This document shows positions 1 to 7,819 of a stretch of DNA of 42,481 nt, in pieces. The notes under the pieces are model-generated. The model had not been told where the DNA came from and did no database searches. It saw nothing but the letters and a program-made list of their open reading frames with translations. The stretch is from positions 1 through 42,481 of the forward strand of contig SDNW01000007.1 in the NCBI GenBank assembly GCA_004524725.1, written 5' to 3'. The position numbers were made by a program, and so were the translations under genes. The stretch's first letter is position 1, and each line of letters begins with the position of its first letter. Origin of the DNA: Promethearchaeota archaeon. GTDB taxonomy: Archaea > Asgardarchaeota > Lokiarchaeia > Sigyniarchaeales > SOKP01.

Positions 1-222
1 TCGTTCCGACAAGAAGAATAAACCTTTTGAGTGCTCTTATTAAAACGGTACAAATAATTCTAATTTTTATATGTAACAAAAAGAATAAATAATTATGTTT
101 TTTTATCAAATGTAAAGCTTTATTAAATAGAAATTTCATATTAAATAAAACTTTTTTTAGTTAAGATTAGAAATGATATTATAACAAAAATTATACCTAT
201 TAGGATTCTAGTTGATAAAAAT

Positions 223-1431
223 ATGTCAGAAAATGATGCGAAAAATGTAAAGGTTAAAGACTTCTTTAAGAGGACTGTGATCATTAACGAAATCGATGAG
301 ATTCTTAATTTTAAGCCAGAGACGCTAATTGGTATTGACCAAGTATCTTCTAATAGATTAGCTGAACATAATGTAAAAAATATAGAAGAATTGGCAGACC
401 TTCAAGTCGATAATCTTCCCGATATCAAAGAGATTCCTAGTGCAATTTTAGTAAAATGGATCAAAATTGCTCAAGTAGTGGTTCGAGCCATAAAGGAGCA
501 ACTTAAAACACATAAAAAGTTACTCATGATCGGGCTAGATAATGGAGGAAAAACCTCTATATTAGCCGTCCTACAGGATAGGTTTTCAATTATTAAATCT
601 TTATTACCTACAAGAGGAGTGAAAAGGGAAAAATTGGATTTTTTTGGATATCCGATAATCTCTTGGGATCTTGGAGGACAAGTACAGTATCGTGAAAAAT
701 TATATTTTAACAGACCAGAACTTTTCTTTACAGAAGTGGATTTGGTTCTATATGTGGTAGATACTCAAGATACAGAACGATTTATAGAAGCTGCAAATTA
801 TTTCCGCCAAGTATTAAAATCTCTAGATGAATTGAAAGAAGCTCCACCAGTTTTAGTCGTACTGAGTAAGAGTGATCAAGATCTCCGAGTTACTAGGGAA
901 TGGCAAAACAATATAAATGCCATTAAAACTAAATTTAACCATATTGTGAATGAATATGATAAATTTTCCATCGATTTTGCCGATACGACCATCTATCAAA
1001 AAGAAACCATCATGCAAATGTTTAGTACCGCACTCAAGAAAGTATCGGATACATCCGAGATTATCGAAAATATTCTTGAAGATTTTACTCACACGATCGA
1101 AGGGAAGGCGACAAGTTTAATTTCAATGGATGGATTGATCTTTGGTAGCTATAATACCACTGATACTGATGAAGCCTTATTGAACAATACCGCATTGATA
1201 ATGCAAACCCTTTCGAATTTTCATAATTCTATAGGTCTTGTAAGAGAAAATACAATGACCTTGGATTTTCCGTTGAATAGATTCACTATTCGAGGAGAAA
1301 AATTATTTGAATATTCAGAATTACGGATACCCGTATATCTCTGGCTTCTTTCTGAGAATCCTGATTTATTATATGAAAAAATTGATTACTTTCGGGAACA
1401 ATTATTACCGTTAATTAATATGTTCCTGTAA
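223..1431 (+). CDS. Arf-like GTPase with N-terminal HhH region and C-terminal roadblock-like domain
   Basis: The 402-aa protein contains a small GTPase core of the Arf type. The P-loop GLDNGGKTS lies at residues 104-112, a switch I Thr near 130, the G3 motif WDLGGQ at 148-153 and the G4 motif SKSD at 215-218, where Ser replaces the usual Asn. Residues about 30-70 (GIDQVSSNRLAEHNVKNIEEL) resemble a helix-hairpin-helix unit of the kind found in RadA and DUF4332 proteins. Residues about 290-402 contain SLISMDGLIFGS, which resembles the start of a roadblock/LC7 or longin-like domain; such domains often pair with GTPases. The role is probably GTP-dependent switching, but the partner is unknown. 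It stands alone, with an AT-rich leader upstream. The GTPase call is secure; both flanking domain calls are inference from short motifs. Confidence 0.85.
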   Translation: MSENDAKNVKVKDFFKRTVIINEIDEILNFKPETLIGIDQVSSNRLAEHNVKNIEELADLQVDNLPDIKEIPSAILVKWIKIAQVVVRAIKEQLKTHKKLLMIGLDNGGKTSILAVLQDRFSIIKSLLPTRGVKREKLDFFGYPIISWDLGGQVQYREKLYFNRPELFFTEVDLVLYVVDTQDTERFIEAANYFRQVLKSLDELKEAPPVLVVLSKSDQDLRVTREWQNNINAIKTKFNHIVNEYDKFSIDFADTTIYQKETIMQMFSTALKKVSDTSEIIENILEDFTHTIEGKATSLISMDGLIFGSYNTTDTDEALLNNTALIMQTLSNFHNSIGLVRENTMTLDFPLNRFTIRGEKLFEYSELRIPVYLWLLSENPDLLYEKIDYFREQLLPLINMFL

Positions 1432-1443
1432 ACCTCTTTATTT

Positions 1444-1650
1444 TTACTTTAACCCATCTTTTGCAGCAAGAAGAAATTCGTTGCATTTATCCATCATTAC
1501 CATTGCATTTTCCAAATCATGCGCCACGGAATCATATCCCAATTCGGTAGCAATATTTTTCCACTTTTCAAAATTTTCTTTATGCGAAATATTATGTTCG
1601 GCCCAATGCTCACATAATTTCTCTAATTTCAAAAGCTTTTTATCTAGCAT
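1444..1650 (-). CDS. small helical protein downstream of cdhA
   Basis: This 68-aa protein is rich in charged helical segments and carries the His-rich motif HWAEHNISH near its N-terminus. I do not recognise a characterised family. I chose the ATG at 1650, which follows GTGATAATA, a good SD match; a GTG nine bases further upstream is possible. It lies 67 bases after cdhA on the same strand, but two T-tracts on the transcribed strand separate them, so it may be transcribed separately. The His residues could bind metal, which would fit a neighbour of a nickel enzyme, but that is speculation. Confidence 0.6.
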   Translation of the reverse strand: MLDKKLLKLEKLCEHWAEHNISHKENFEKWKNIATELGYDSVAHDLENAMVMMDKCNEFLLAAKDGLK

Positions 1651-1680
1651 TATTATCACATACTAAAATAAATAAAGATT

Positions 1681-1699
1681 AAAAAAAAGAACGAAAAAA
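1681..1699 (-). terminator. oligo-T terminator candidate after cdhA
   Basis: Read on the minus strand, a run of six T and then a run of eight T occur 19-37 bases after the cdhA stop codon. Archaeal RNA polymerase commonly terminates at such tracts without a hairpin. The site would separate cdhA from the small downstream gene. Confidence 0.4.
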
Positions 1700-1717
1700 T
1701 AAATATTGTTTTTATAG

Positions 1718-4069
1718 TTAGCTTCGACAGAATCGTTTTAATAAGGTTGGATCAATTATTTCTCTTGGTTCCCAGTTTCTTTCTTTTAGATATTCGACGA
1801 TTTCATCTTTGAGGTTTATAGGAATATCTGCTTCCACTCGGATGAATTTATCTAAATCGTTTGGGAATTGAACGCCCTTATATTTGCGTTCTAGATCTAT
1901 CCAATGTGATAACTTAATCATTCTGCCTTTACTATTATCTGCTGGCCTTAAACACATTTTTGCTGACAGACAAATTGCTTGTTCTATCGTCTCAGCGGTG
2001 GTTAATAAATGTTCTGGGCCCGGACCAACTAAATGGCCACCGGTGCCATCCCGTGCGTTCCATACTTTCCAAGTTTCTTCATCATCAGAGCGACCAATAT
2101 ACATTCTTCTATATTCGGCTGAATGCGGTCCACATATCGCAGGAATTCCCATTCCATTACAACTGCTCGCAATACTGGCTGCTTTTTGACTCATTGCGCC
2201 CCACGCTACTCCAACAGCTCCAACTCTATTGAGAATATAATCTGCGATTTCCTCGTAATTACCCCGTAAAGGTCGTCGAGCGAAAATATTTGCTACTTTG
2301 ATCGCCGCCCCATTAATATGAGGGTTGGAAACACATGAACCAACATTGACCAATCCACCCCGATCGAAATCGCCGGGAAATCGATCGTAAAGTGTTTCTC
2401 CATCTTCATTTTTTACGAGTCCAATATCCATTGCGCCACATCCAGAAACGACAACGATATAATTTCGTTTACAAAATTCTTCTGCCATTGTATAAAGTTC
2501 TTGAATTTCCTTCCCATAGTTTGCACATCCGATTATAGCCACTATACCCGGAATTTCTCCAAGAACAATTGGAGCACCTACATTACGGATTTCTGTGTCC
2601 ATAATGGGTCCACGTCCTGCACGCATATTGAATTTTTCGTTTCTAATCTTTTCACGTCCAGCATACATTATTAAAGTTAAAGGAGATACGTTTTTCATGC
2701 AGTCTGCTTCACATCTACCACAATCCAAGCATGAATCGAAGGCTTCAGATAAGACGGAAAAATCTCCTTCTTTTACGAGATTTACTCCCTCTACCAATGG
2801 TAAATCGTTTGGACAATTTCTCTGACAATTACCACATCCGTTACAATTTAACGCCATTTGGATGCAGCCCTCCTTGTCAGGAATCGCACTCTTACCCTCT
2901 CTAATGGGTTTTACTTTAATAGCAGTCTCTACAGCTACTTTCCCTGCTTTAATTGGATCGAGAATTAAGACACCTTTTGCTTTTTGGCTGACTAAATCTT
3001 CAATTATTTCTTCAGCAGGATCATCTGTTCTATCGGGGAGACCCCCCATAATTTTTTCATTGGTTGCAATAAATGGTGCATTTACAGCTTGTGCTTGCTC
3101 AAATGCTCGTAAGTTAACACATTGTTCATCTACCATGACAACATCAGCTAGACCAGAACGAATGTAAAACATTTGTCGAGCGAGTGAACCTACAATTTTG
3201 GCACCATCATAATATCGTGTTAAATCTATCGCAGTACAACAAATTGCTCCCACATCTACCTTATCATCATATCCTTTTTCTCGCATATAATCGACGAGTT
3301 CAATACCAGGTGCTACATTATGTCCAATCATCAAGATTGATGCTTTATTTTCGGTATCTAATGTACCCATGCCTAATTCGATTAGGGGGACGTTAGGATC
3401 TCCCATAGGAAATCCATAAGCTGCAATTTGGACAGCATCAGAAATTTCCATTCCAACAGCATCCGCACATCCCGCTAAAAATGCTTTTGCTTCATAATCA
3501 AGATGACTTGATTCTTGGCCCGTATGACCCGCAGCTAAAAGATGTGTGATGGTAAAATGTACCCATTCCATTGCGGTTTCTAAATCTTCTAAAGTTTCTG
3601 GTTTCATGCCAACGATTAATCGTGTGCAAGGCATTTCTACAGCGATGTTGTTTCCGAAGTTAATTGGGACATTCCCATATTTCTCTTTAAGCCAATGTAA
3701 TAAATGATCACCGTGAGCAGAATGGCAACTAGCCCCTATAGCACATGCAATTTCTACGATTTTTGCGCAAGCAGTTTGCAAATTTATACCGCAAGCACCA
3801 GTCCGTCCTTTGGAAAGATTACATTTGCCAAAGGTACATAAGCAACACATATCGCAGATTGGCATATAGTATGGTTTATATCGTTCCATTAATTTAAAAA
3901 ACCAGCTACGCAAGGTAGGAATATGAGGTTTCGGGGTAGGACCCATAGGTTCCCATTCCGATTCATCACCTTGGCTTTTAATTTTGCCCGCAGTGAATTC
4001 GAAGCCTTTGATCATTCCAAGTGGTCCCTTATAAGAATCGATCTTAATTTTAGTACCTTTCTCAGTCAT
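1718..4069 (-). CDS. cdhA: CO dehydrogenase/acetyl-CoA decarbonylase-synthase alpha subunit
   Basis: CdhA interconverts CO and CO2 at a Ni-Fe-S C-cluster within the archaeal CODH/ACS complex of the Wood-Ljungdahl pathway. The 783-aa length is normal for the family. A Cys-rich segment at residues 72-93 (CDMCCLCTFGKC, then TGACG) supplies the B and D cluster ligands. Two ferredoxin-like motifs follow in the middle of the protein (CNGCGNCQRNCP and CLDCGRCEADC). C-cluster segments VVSGCGAMDIG and VNVGSCVSNPH lie further on. The start is the ATG at 4069. The epsilon subunit gene (cdhB), often adjacent in methanogens, is not next to it; the other subunits must lie outside the window. A divergent Fe-S protein gene shares the 305-base upstream region. 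Confidence 0.95.
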   Translation of the reverse strand: MTEKGTKIKIDSYKGPLGMIKGFEFTAGKIKSQGDESEWEPMGPTPKPHIPTLRSWFFKLMERYKPYYMPICDMCCLCTFGKCNLSKGRTGACGINLQTACAKIVEIACAIGASCHSAHGDHLLHWLKEKYGNVPINFGNNIAVEMPCTRLIVGMKPETLEDLETAMEWVHFTITHLLAAGHTGQESSHLDYEAKAFLAGCADAVGMEISDAVQIAAYGFPMGDPNVPLIELGMGTLDTENKASILMIGHNVAPGIELVDYMREKGYDDKVDVGAICCTAIDLTRYYDGAKIVGSLARQMFYIRSGLADVVMVDEQCVNLRAFEQAQAVNAPFIATNEKIMGGLPDRTDDPAEEIIEDLVSQKAKGVLILDPIKAGKVAVETAIKVKPIREGKSAIPDKEGCIQMALNCNGCGNCQRNCPNDLPLVEGVNLVKEGDFSVLSEAFDSCLDCGRCEADCMKNVSPLTLIMYAGREKIRNEKFNMRAGRGPIMDTEIRNVGAPIVLGEIPGIVAIIGCANYGKEIQELYTMAEEFCKRNYIVVVSGCGAMDIGLVKNEDGETLYDRFPGDFDRGGLVNVGSCVSNPHINGAAIKVANIFARRPLRGNYEEIADYILNRVGAVGVAWGAMSQKAASIASSCNGMGIPAICGPHSAEYRRMYIGRSDDEETWKVWNARDGTGGHLVGPGPEHLLTTAETIEQAICLSAKMCLRPADNSKGRMIKLSHWIDLERKYKGVQFPNDLDKFIRVEADIPINLKDEIVEYLKERNWEPREIIDPTLLKRFCRS

Positions 4070-4217
4070 TTTAGAATTTCACTTTTTAGGTTTAATACTA
4101 TTTTTAATTAATTATTATGCATAATTTTTATTATAAGTGAAGATATTAAGAAAAGTATTTTAAATTTTAGAATAAGATCTAAAACCGATAGGGGCGATTA
4201 GATTTTAGAAAATTAGT

Positions 4218-4229
4218 GTGAAATTTCAC
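4218..4229. promoter_or_regulatory. 12-bp palindrome, candidate operator
   Basis: GTGAAATTTCAC is a perfect 12-base palindrome. After one mismatch on each side, two further pairs (AG and CT) extend the dyad. It lies near the middle of the divergent region, a typical position for a dimeric helix-turn-helix repressor or activator site. Confidence 0.4.
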
Positions 4230-4319
4230 TCTATTTCAAGATGTTATGAAAACGGAAGATAGAATTAGCAGCTAAATACTATTCCCTTTTTGCTACAAAG
4301 AAGAAAAAATTGTTTTGAG

Positions 4320-4328
4320 ATATATAAG
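4320..4328 (+). promoter_or_regulatory. TATA box for the Fe-S protein gene
   Basis: ATATATAAG sits about 50 bases before the ATG at 4375. An archaeal TATA box here would place transcription initiation near 4348-4352, giving a leader of roughly 25 bases. Confidence 0.4.
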
Positions 4329-4374
4329 GTTTATTAGGTTATAGAACGAGTCATAATTATGAATTTTAGTTTAG

Positions 4375-5514
4375 ATGAAAATGACTCAAATTGATAATAA
4401 TGAAATGGATAGCGATCAATTATATGAGAATCTTCGTGATTTTTTAAGTCCAGAGAACAGTTTAAAACTTCCTAAAAATGATACAACATCAAAATTACTG
4501 AAGAATATGTATACAGAGAGCGAGGCTTATATTATTGTAAAAGGTTTTAAAAAAACACTTAGACCAATATTAGGTTGGGCTATTAGGCGAAAAATTAAAA
4601 TTTCGAAGCAAACATTAAATCAAATTTTAGAAGAGATGGTCTACAAAGGAAAATTAATTAAAAAAGGACCATTTTATCTCATTTTTCCTTATATCCCTGG
4701 TGGCTTTGAATTCTATTTTACAACAAATAGAGATGATCCAGAAAGGATGAAAAGTGCTGCAGAGGCTCATGACGCGCTATTCTATGAAGGATACCCTTTG
4801 GGTTTAAGCAAAATGAATCCAACTGTATATCGTGTTATTCCAACAATAGAACCTACAAAAAAGACATATGAAATTAATAAAACACTTGATGTTGAACATC
4901 ATGTGCTTATATATGAACGAATGGAAGAATATTTAGCAGAAAAGCATAAGTTTGCCGTAGTTCCTTGTAGCTGTAGAACGGCCGCAGCTATGGCAGGTAA
5001 TCCTTGCAAAAGGACTGATGAGAATTTTTGTATAACTGCAGGTGTTTTAGCCGAAAATAGCATTAAATCTGGCGTGGGTAGAGAAGTTACCTTAGAAGAA
5101 TTAATAGAGGTTATGAAAAAAGCAGAAAAAGAAGGATTAGTGCATGAAACTTTTAATGTTCAAGAGGCATCTCTTTTTATCTGTAATTGTTGTCCATGTT
5201 GTTGTGGTTTTTTGAAGAGTGTGAAGGAATTAGGTAATTATGGCGCTATCACCAAATCTAATTTTGAACCTCAGATAGATCATGAGAAATGTACTTTATG
5301 TGAAATATGTATTAATATTTGCCCTATGGAAGCTATTCACCTTACAAATACAGATGCTAGTCGCAAGCTTAATATAGATTATGATTTATGCATTGGATGT
5401 GGAGTTTGTGCTTCAAATTGTCCACAAGAAGCTCTATTACTTGAAAAAGTGAGAAATGATGTTCCGGTAAAGAATCTTAAAGAATATTACAAGAAATTGG
5501 AGAAATCTGATTAA
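4375..5514 (+). CDS. winged-helix-like Fe-S protein with Cys-rich cluster and two 4Fe-4S ferredoxin motifs
   Basis: The 379-aa protein likely carries electrons or senses redox state. Residues about 35-105 are compatible with a winged-helix-like fold (a helical run, then KGKLIKKGPFYLIFP). A first Cys group lies at 198, 200, 211 and 219 (CSCRTAA, NPC, FC). A dense group follows at 270-277 (CNCCPCCCGF). Two ferredoxin motifs of the CxxCxxCxxxCP type lie at 306-316 and 339-349. The dense Cys motif recurs in a family of uncharacterised bacterial and archaeal 4Fe-4S proteins. It is transcribed divergently from cdhA, so a ferredoxin-like role linked to CODH is reasonable inference. Its last four bases overlap the end of the convergent phosphodiesterase gene. 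A second ATG at 4381 is an alternative start. Confidence 0.8.
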   Translation: MKMTQIDNNEMDSDQLYENLRDFLSPENSLKLPKNDTTSKLLKNMYTESEAYIIVKGFKKTLRPILGWAIRRKIKISKQTLNQILEEMVYKGKLIKKGPFYLIFPYIPGGFEFYFTTNRDDPERMKSAAEAHDALFYEGYPLGLSKMNPTVYRVIPTIEPTKKTYEINKTLDVEHHVLIYERMEEYLAEKHKFAVVPCSCRTAAAMAGNPCKRTDENFCITAGVLAENSIKSGVGREVTLEELIEVMKKAEKEGLVHETFNVQEASLFICNCCPCCCGFLKSVKELGNYGAITKSNFEPQIDHEKCTLCEICINICPMEAIHLTNTDASRKLNIDYDLCIGCGVCASNCPQEALLLEKVRNDVPVKNLKEYYKKLEKSD

Positions 5515-7046
5515 TAAATTTCCTTTACCCTTTTAGGCAAGGATAAGGATAGAAATAAAACTAAAAACACGAAAGCAATGATCATGATAATCCATGTGAT
5601 ACAATAGGAGAAGCTATCAAGATAAAAAATAGGGCTTTCTAACGCGTTAAATTTGTAAGGAGAATTAGTTTTAACCCATTTAATGCCTAAACACCATAAT
5701 TGTGAAAACCTTTCTATAGATTCGATTGTCCACACCATAATATCCAAACCTGCATTAATAAGATTCCTATATTCTTGATGATTATATCCATCCCCAGAAT
5801 TAATGTAGGTATAATTAAATGGAGAGCTTTGGAATTCGTTTATAGAGGGATTTCCGCCCCAACCTAACAATACTTCTGGTGTTGTGGAATTAATTAATTG
5901 TAGAAACGCTAAATTGGTAGTAGGGATCATTACTTTAGACAAGTTAATGCCCGAATCGAGGGTTAGATTTAAAAGAATCTCATAAAATTCGTCATGATAA
6001 GGATGGCTTTCAGGAGGTTGATACGGGTCAAAATCAATAGATAAATTATTATCTCGAGTGAAATTTAAAACTTCCTCAAAAGTCGGGATTCTTAACCCGC
6101 GATACGTTGCTGCTTTTTCAGAGCTGATAATTCCTTTCGAAATGCTTCCATAAGGATCTTTTTCCACAAACCAAGATCCCGCGTCAAGTTCCTTTAATTC
6201 AGATATAGTAAATAAACTTGGATCTTCGTCTTTCCGATTTGGAAAATGGTCGGAAACATTAGTTGTGCGCTTCAAAGTATGATCATGCATTAAAAATGGC
6301 ACTCCATCAAAACTAATCTGTATATCCACTTCCCAACCTATGACTTCACTATATCCTAAAGCTACCTCACCTGCTTTTATGGTATTTTCGGGAGCTATAT
6401 AGGAAGCACCTCGATGAGCAATCAGTTTGGGTTTCTGAGGGAGAGAGCCATCAATTATATTAGCGGGTAAAAAGGTTAAAGGGATAATTAAACTTGTAAT
6501 ATAACCTATTATAATGATTGAGATGAAAATTAGGGTCTTATTTTCTGGAGATAAAAATCTCTCTGAAAATAATAATTTCAATTTTGATTTATACTTCACT
6601 AAAGGATATATTAACAAAATTAATACAATATCTATACCCAAGAAAATAAAATATGAATAGAATTCGAAAAATTGGAAAATCATATATTTATAATCTTCCA
6701 AAAGTTCTATGAAAATAAAGATTAAAATGGTATACAGTACAAAAAGAACAATTGGCAATATTTTGTGAAACATATGGGGTTTTTTTTCTGAATTTATAAT
6801 AATTCTCCTCAGATTTACTATTAAGAGAACCAGGCCATAGATTAAAGGAACAAGGATGATAATAAAAATAAAAAAAATAATGTTAAAATCAAATCCCACC
6901 CATCCTGAAACAGTGATATTAATTTCTGCCCAGTAAGGCTCAAGGATTGGAATAAATAGGAGATAAATTAGAAATAGACCTACATAAACTCCATACAGTA
7001 GAATCCATACTTTTCCCTTTTTTATCAATAAGGATCGTATTTTCAT
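5511..7046 (-). CDS. membrane-anchored glycerophosphodiester phosphodiesterase
   Basis: The enzyme would hydrolyse glycerophosphodiesters to glycerol phosphate and an alcohol at the cell surface or membrane. Five hydrophobic segments occupy residues about 12-35, 53-80, 95-116, 123-150 and 170-193. The GDPD TIM barrel follows at about 205-455: HRGAS at 211, PENT at 219-222, E239-x-D241, and HD at 254-255. WTIES and a final TNSP match the C-terminal family motifs. A sixth membrane segment ends the protein at about 480-505. The usual Lys of the central ExK motif is not obvious; the corresponding region reads SIDFDPYQPP, so activity should not be taken for granted. A V4R gene lies 56 bases upstream on the same strand. 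Confidence 0.88.
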   Translation of the reverse strand: MKIRSLLIKKGKVWILLYGVYVGLFLIYLLFIPILEPYWAEINITVSGWVGFDFNIIFFIFIIILVPLIYGLVLLIVNLRRIIINSEKKPHMFHKILPIVLFVLYTILIFIFIELLEDYKYMIFQFFEFYSYFIFLGIDIVLILLIYPLVKYKSKLKLLFSERFLSPENKTLIFISIIIIGYITSLIIPLTFLPANIIDGSLPQKPKLIAHRGASYIAPENTIKAGEVALGYSEVIGWEVDIQISFDGVPFLMHDHTLKRTTNVSDHFPNRKDEDPSLFTISELKELDAGSWFVEKDPYGSISKGIISSEKAATYRGLRIPTFEEVLNFTRDNNLSIDFDPYQPPESHPYHDEFYEILLNLTLDSGINLSKVMIPTTNLAFLQLINSTTPEVLLGWGGNPSINEFQSSPFNYTYINSGDGYNHQEYRNLINAGLDIMVWTIESIERFSQLWCLGIKWVKTNSPYKFNALESPIFYLDSFSYCITWIIMIIAFVFLVLFLSLSLPKRVKEIY

Positions 7047-7102
7047 TATACTCTATGTAAAAAATCATAATTTGTGATATGAGGAGAGTAATAATTAAAA
7101 TT

Positions 7103-7699
7103 TTAAAGCGATGCTAGAAATTCGGAAACAGCCTCTTCAGAAATTTCTTCATCTACCAACTTATCATCTAGTTCTTCTCCAAGTAAATCAAATTTATAGG
7201 AACATTTATCATCACCGGATAACACGCATTCGATCTCTTTCCCATCAACATCAATTCCCAGAACTTCAAAAACTCCATTAAAAATACCAAGATAGAGGAT
7301 ACACAGATTCTTGGCCATGATATTATCTTTTTCTTCCGTTGCTAATGATTCATATACATTAATTAGAATGTGATCTTTTCTAAATTGTCCAGTGACCGCT
7401 CCATATCCCATAAGAATGAGTGCTTCCAGAATACCAAGGACCACTTCCTTTTTAGTGGCCATATTTTCCGTGTTCCAATCTTTACTATAAAAATACCTTT
7501 CCATTAAGGATTTTCCTAAAGTTTTTCCAACCCAAATAAGAATATCATCGGCATTAGTACCCGCAAATTCACAAAATTCCATGAGTTCATTAGGTCGTAG
7601 CATAACAAGACGAATATCCTTTTTTTTATCTCCTAAAAAGAGTTGCCCGTCTTTTTCTTCAATATTTATTTCTAAGTCTTTCTTTAATCTTTTGAACAT
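7103..7699 (-). CDS. V4R-domain protein
   Basis: This soluble protein of 198 aa has the features of the V4R (4-vinyl reductase) domain: an LGKSL segment in a long helix, an Asn/Gly-rich middle, and a C-terminal pattern in which a Glu is followed by ECVLSGDDKCSYKF. V4R domains bind small hydrophobic ligands or metal and occur in methyl- and aromatic-sensing regulators and in TRAPP Bet3-like proteins. Here the domain stands alone with a short acidic tail. I chose the ATG at 7699; an in-frame TTG at 7711 would add four residues. It may be co-transcribed with the phosphodiesterase downstream. The ligand is unknown. Confidence 0.7.
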   Translation of the reverse strand: MFKRLKKDLEINIEEKDGQLFLGDKKKDIRLVMLRPNELMEFCEFAGTNADDILIWVGKTLGKSLMERYFYSKDWNTENMATKKEVVLGILEALILMGYGAVTGQFRKDHILINVYESLATEEKDNIMAKNLCILYLGIFNGVFEVLGIDVDGKEIECVLSGDDKCSYKFDLLGEELDDKLVDEEISEEAVSEFLASL

Positions 7700-7819
7700 A
7701 GTGCAACCCAATCAATCGTAATTATATAGAATAAAATGTAATATAATAGAAATTTAATTGTCTAAGTTTATAAATTTAATGATTAAAGGATTCTTTTCAT
7801 AATTATACTGATTTTGAGA

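Larger units (their letters stand above)
4070..4374. promoter_or_regulatory. divergent control region between cdhA and the Fe-S protein gene
   Basis: This 305-base gene-free stretch separates two divergent genes. It holds three copies of a 7-base motif, TTTTAGA at 4165-4171 and 4203-4209 and its inverse TCTAAAA at 4178-4184; the first and second form a hairpin-like inverted repeat with a 6-base spacer. A separate perfect palindrome lies at 4218-4229. A TATA-like element for cdhA may be TTATAATAAAA, read on the minus strand around 4125-4138. The arrangement suggests regulator binding between the two promoters. Confidence 0.45.

Noticed and set aside
1-222. Possible gene at the left edge
   Set aside because: No frame or start signal with recognisable coding features was seen in this AT-rich stretch.
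853-1092. Frame on the minus strand inside the Arf-like GTPase gene
   Set aside because: It lies wholly within a well-supported gene and its protein has no motif.
2862-3167. Frame of 101 codons on the plus strand inside cdhA
   Set aside because: It is an antisense shadow of the conserved cdhA frame.
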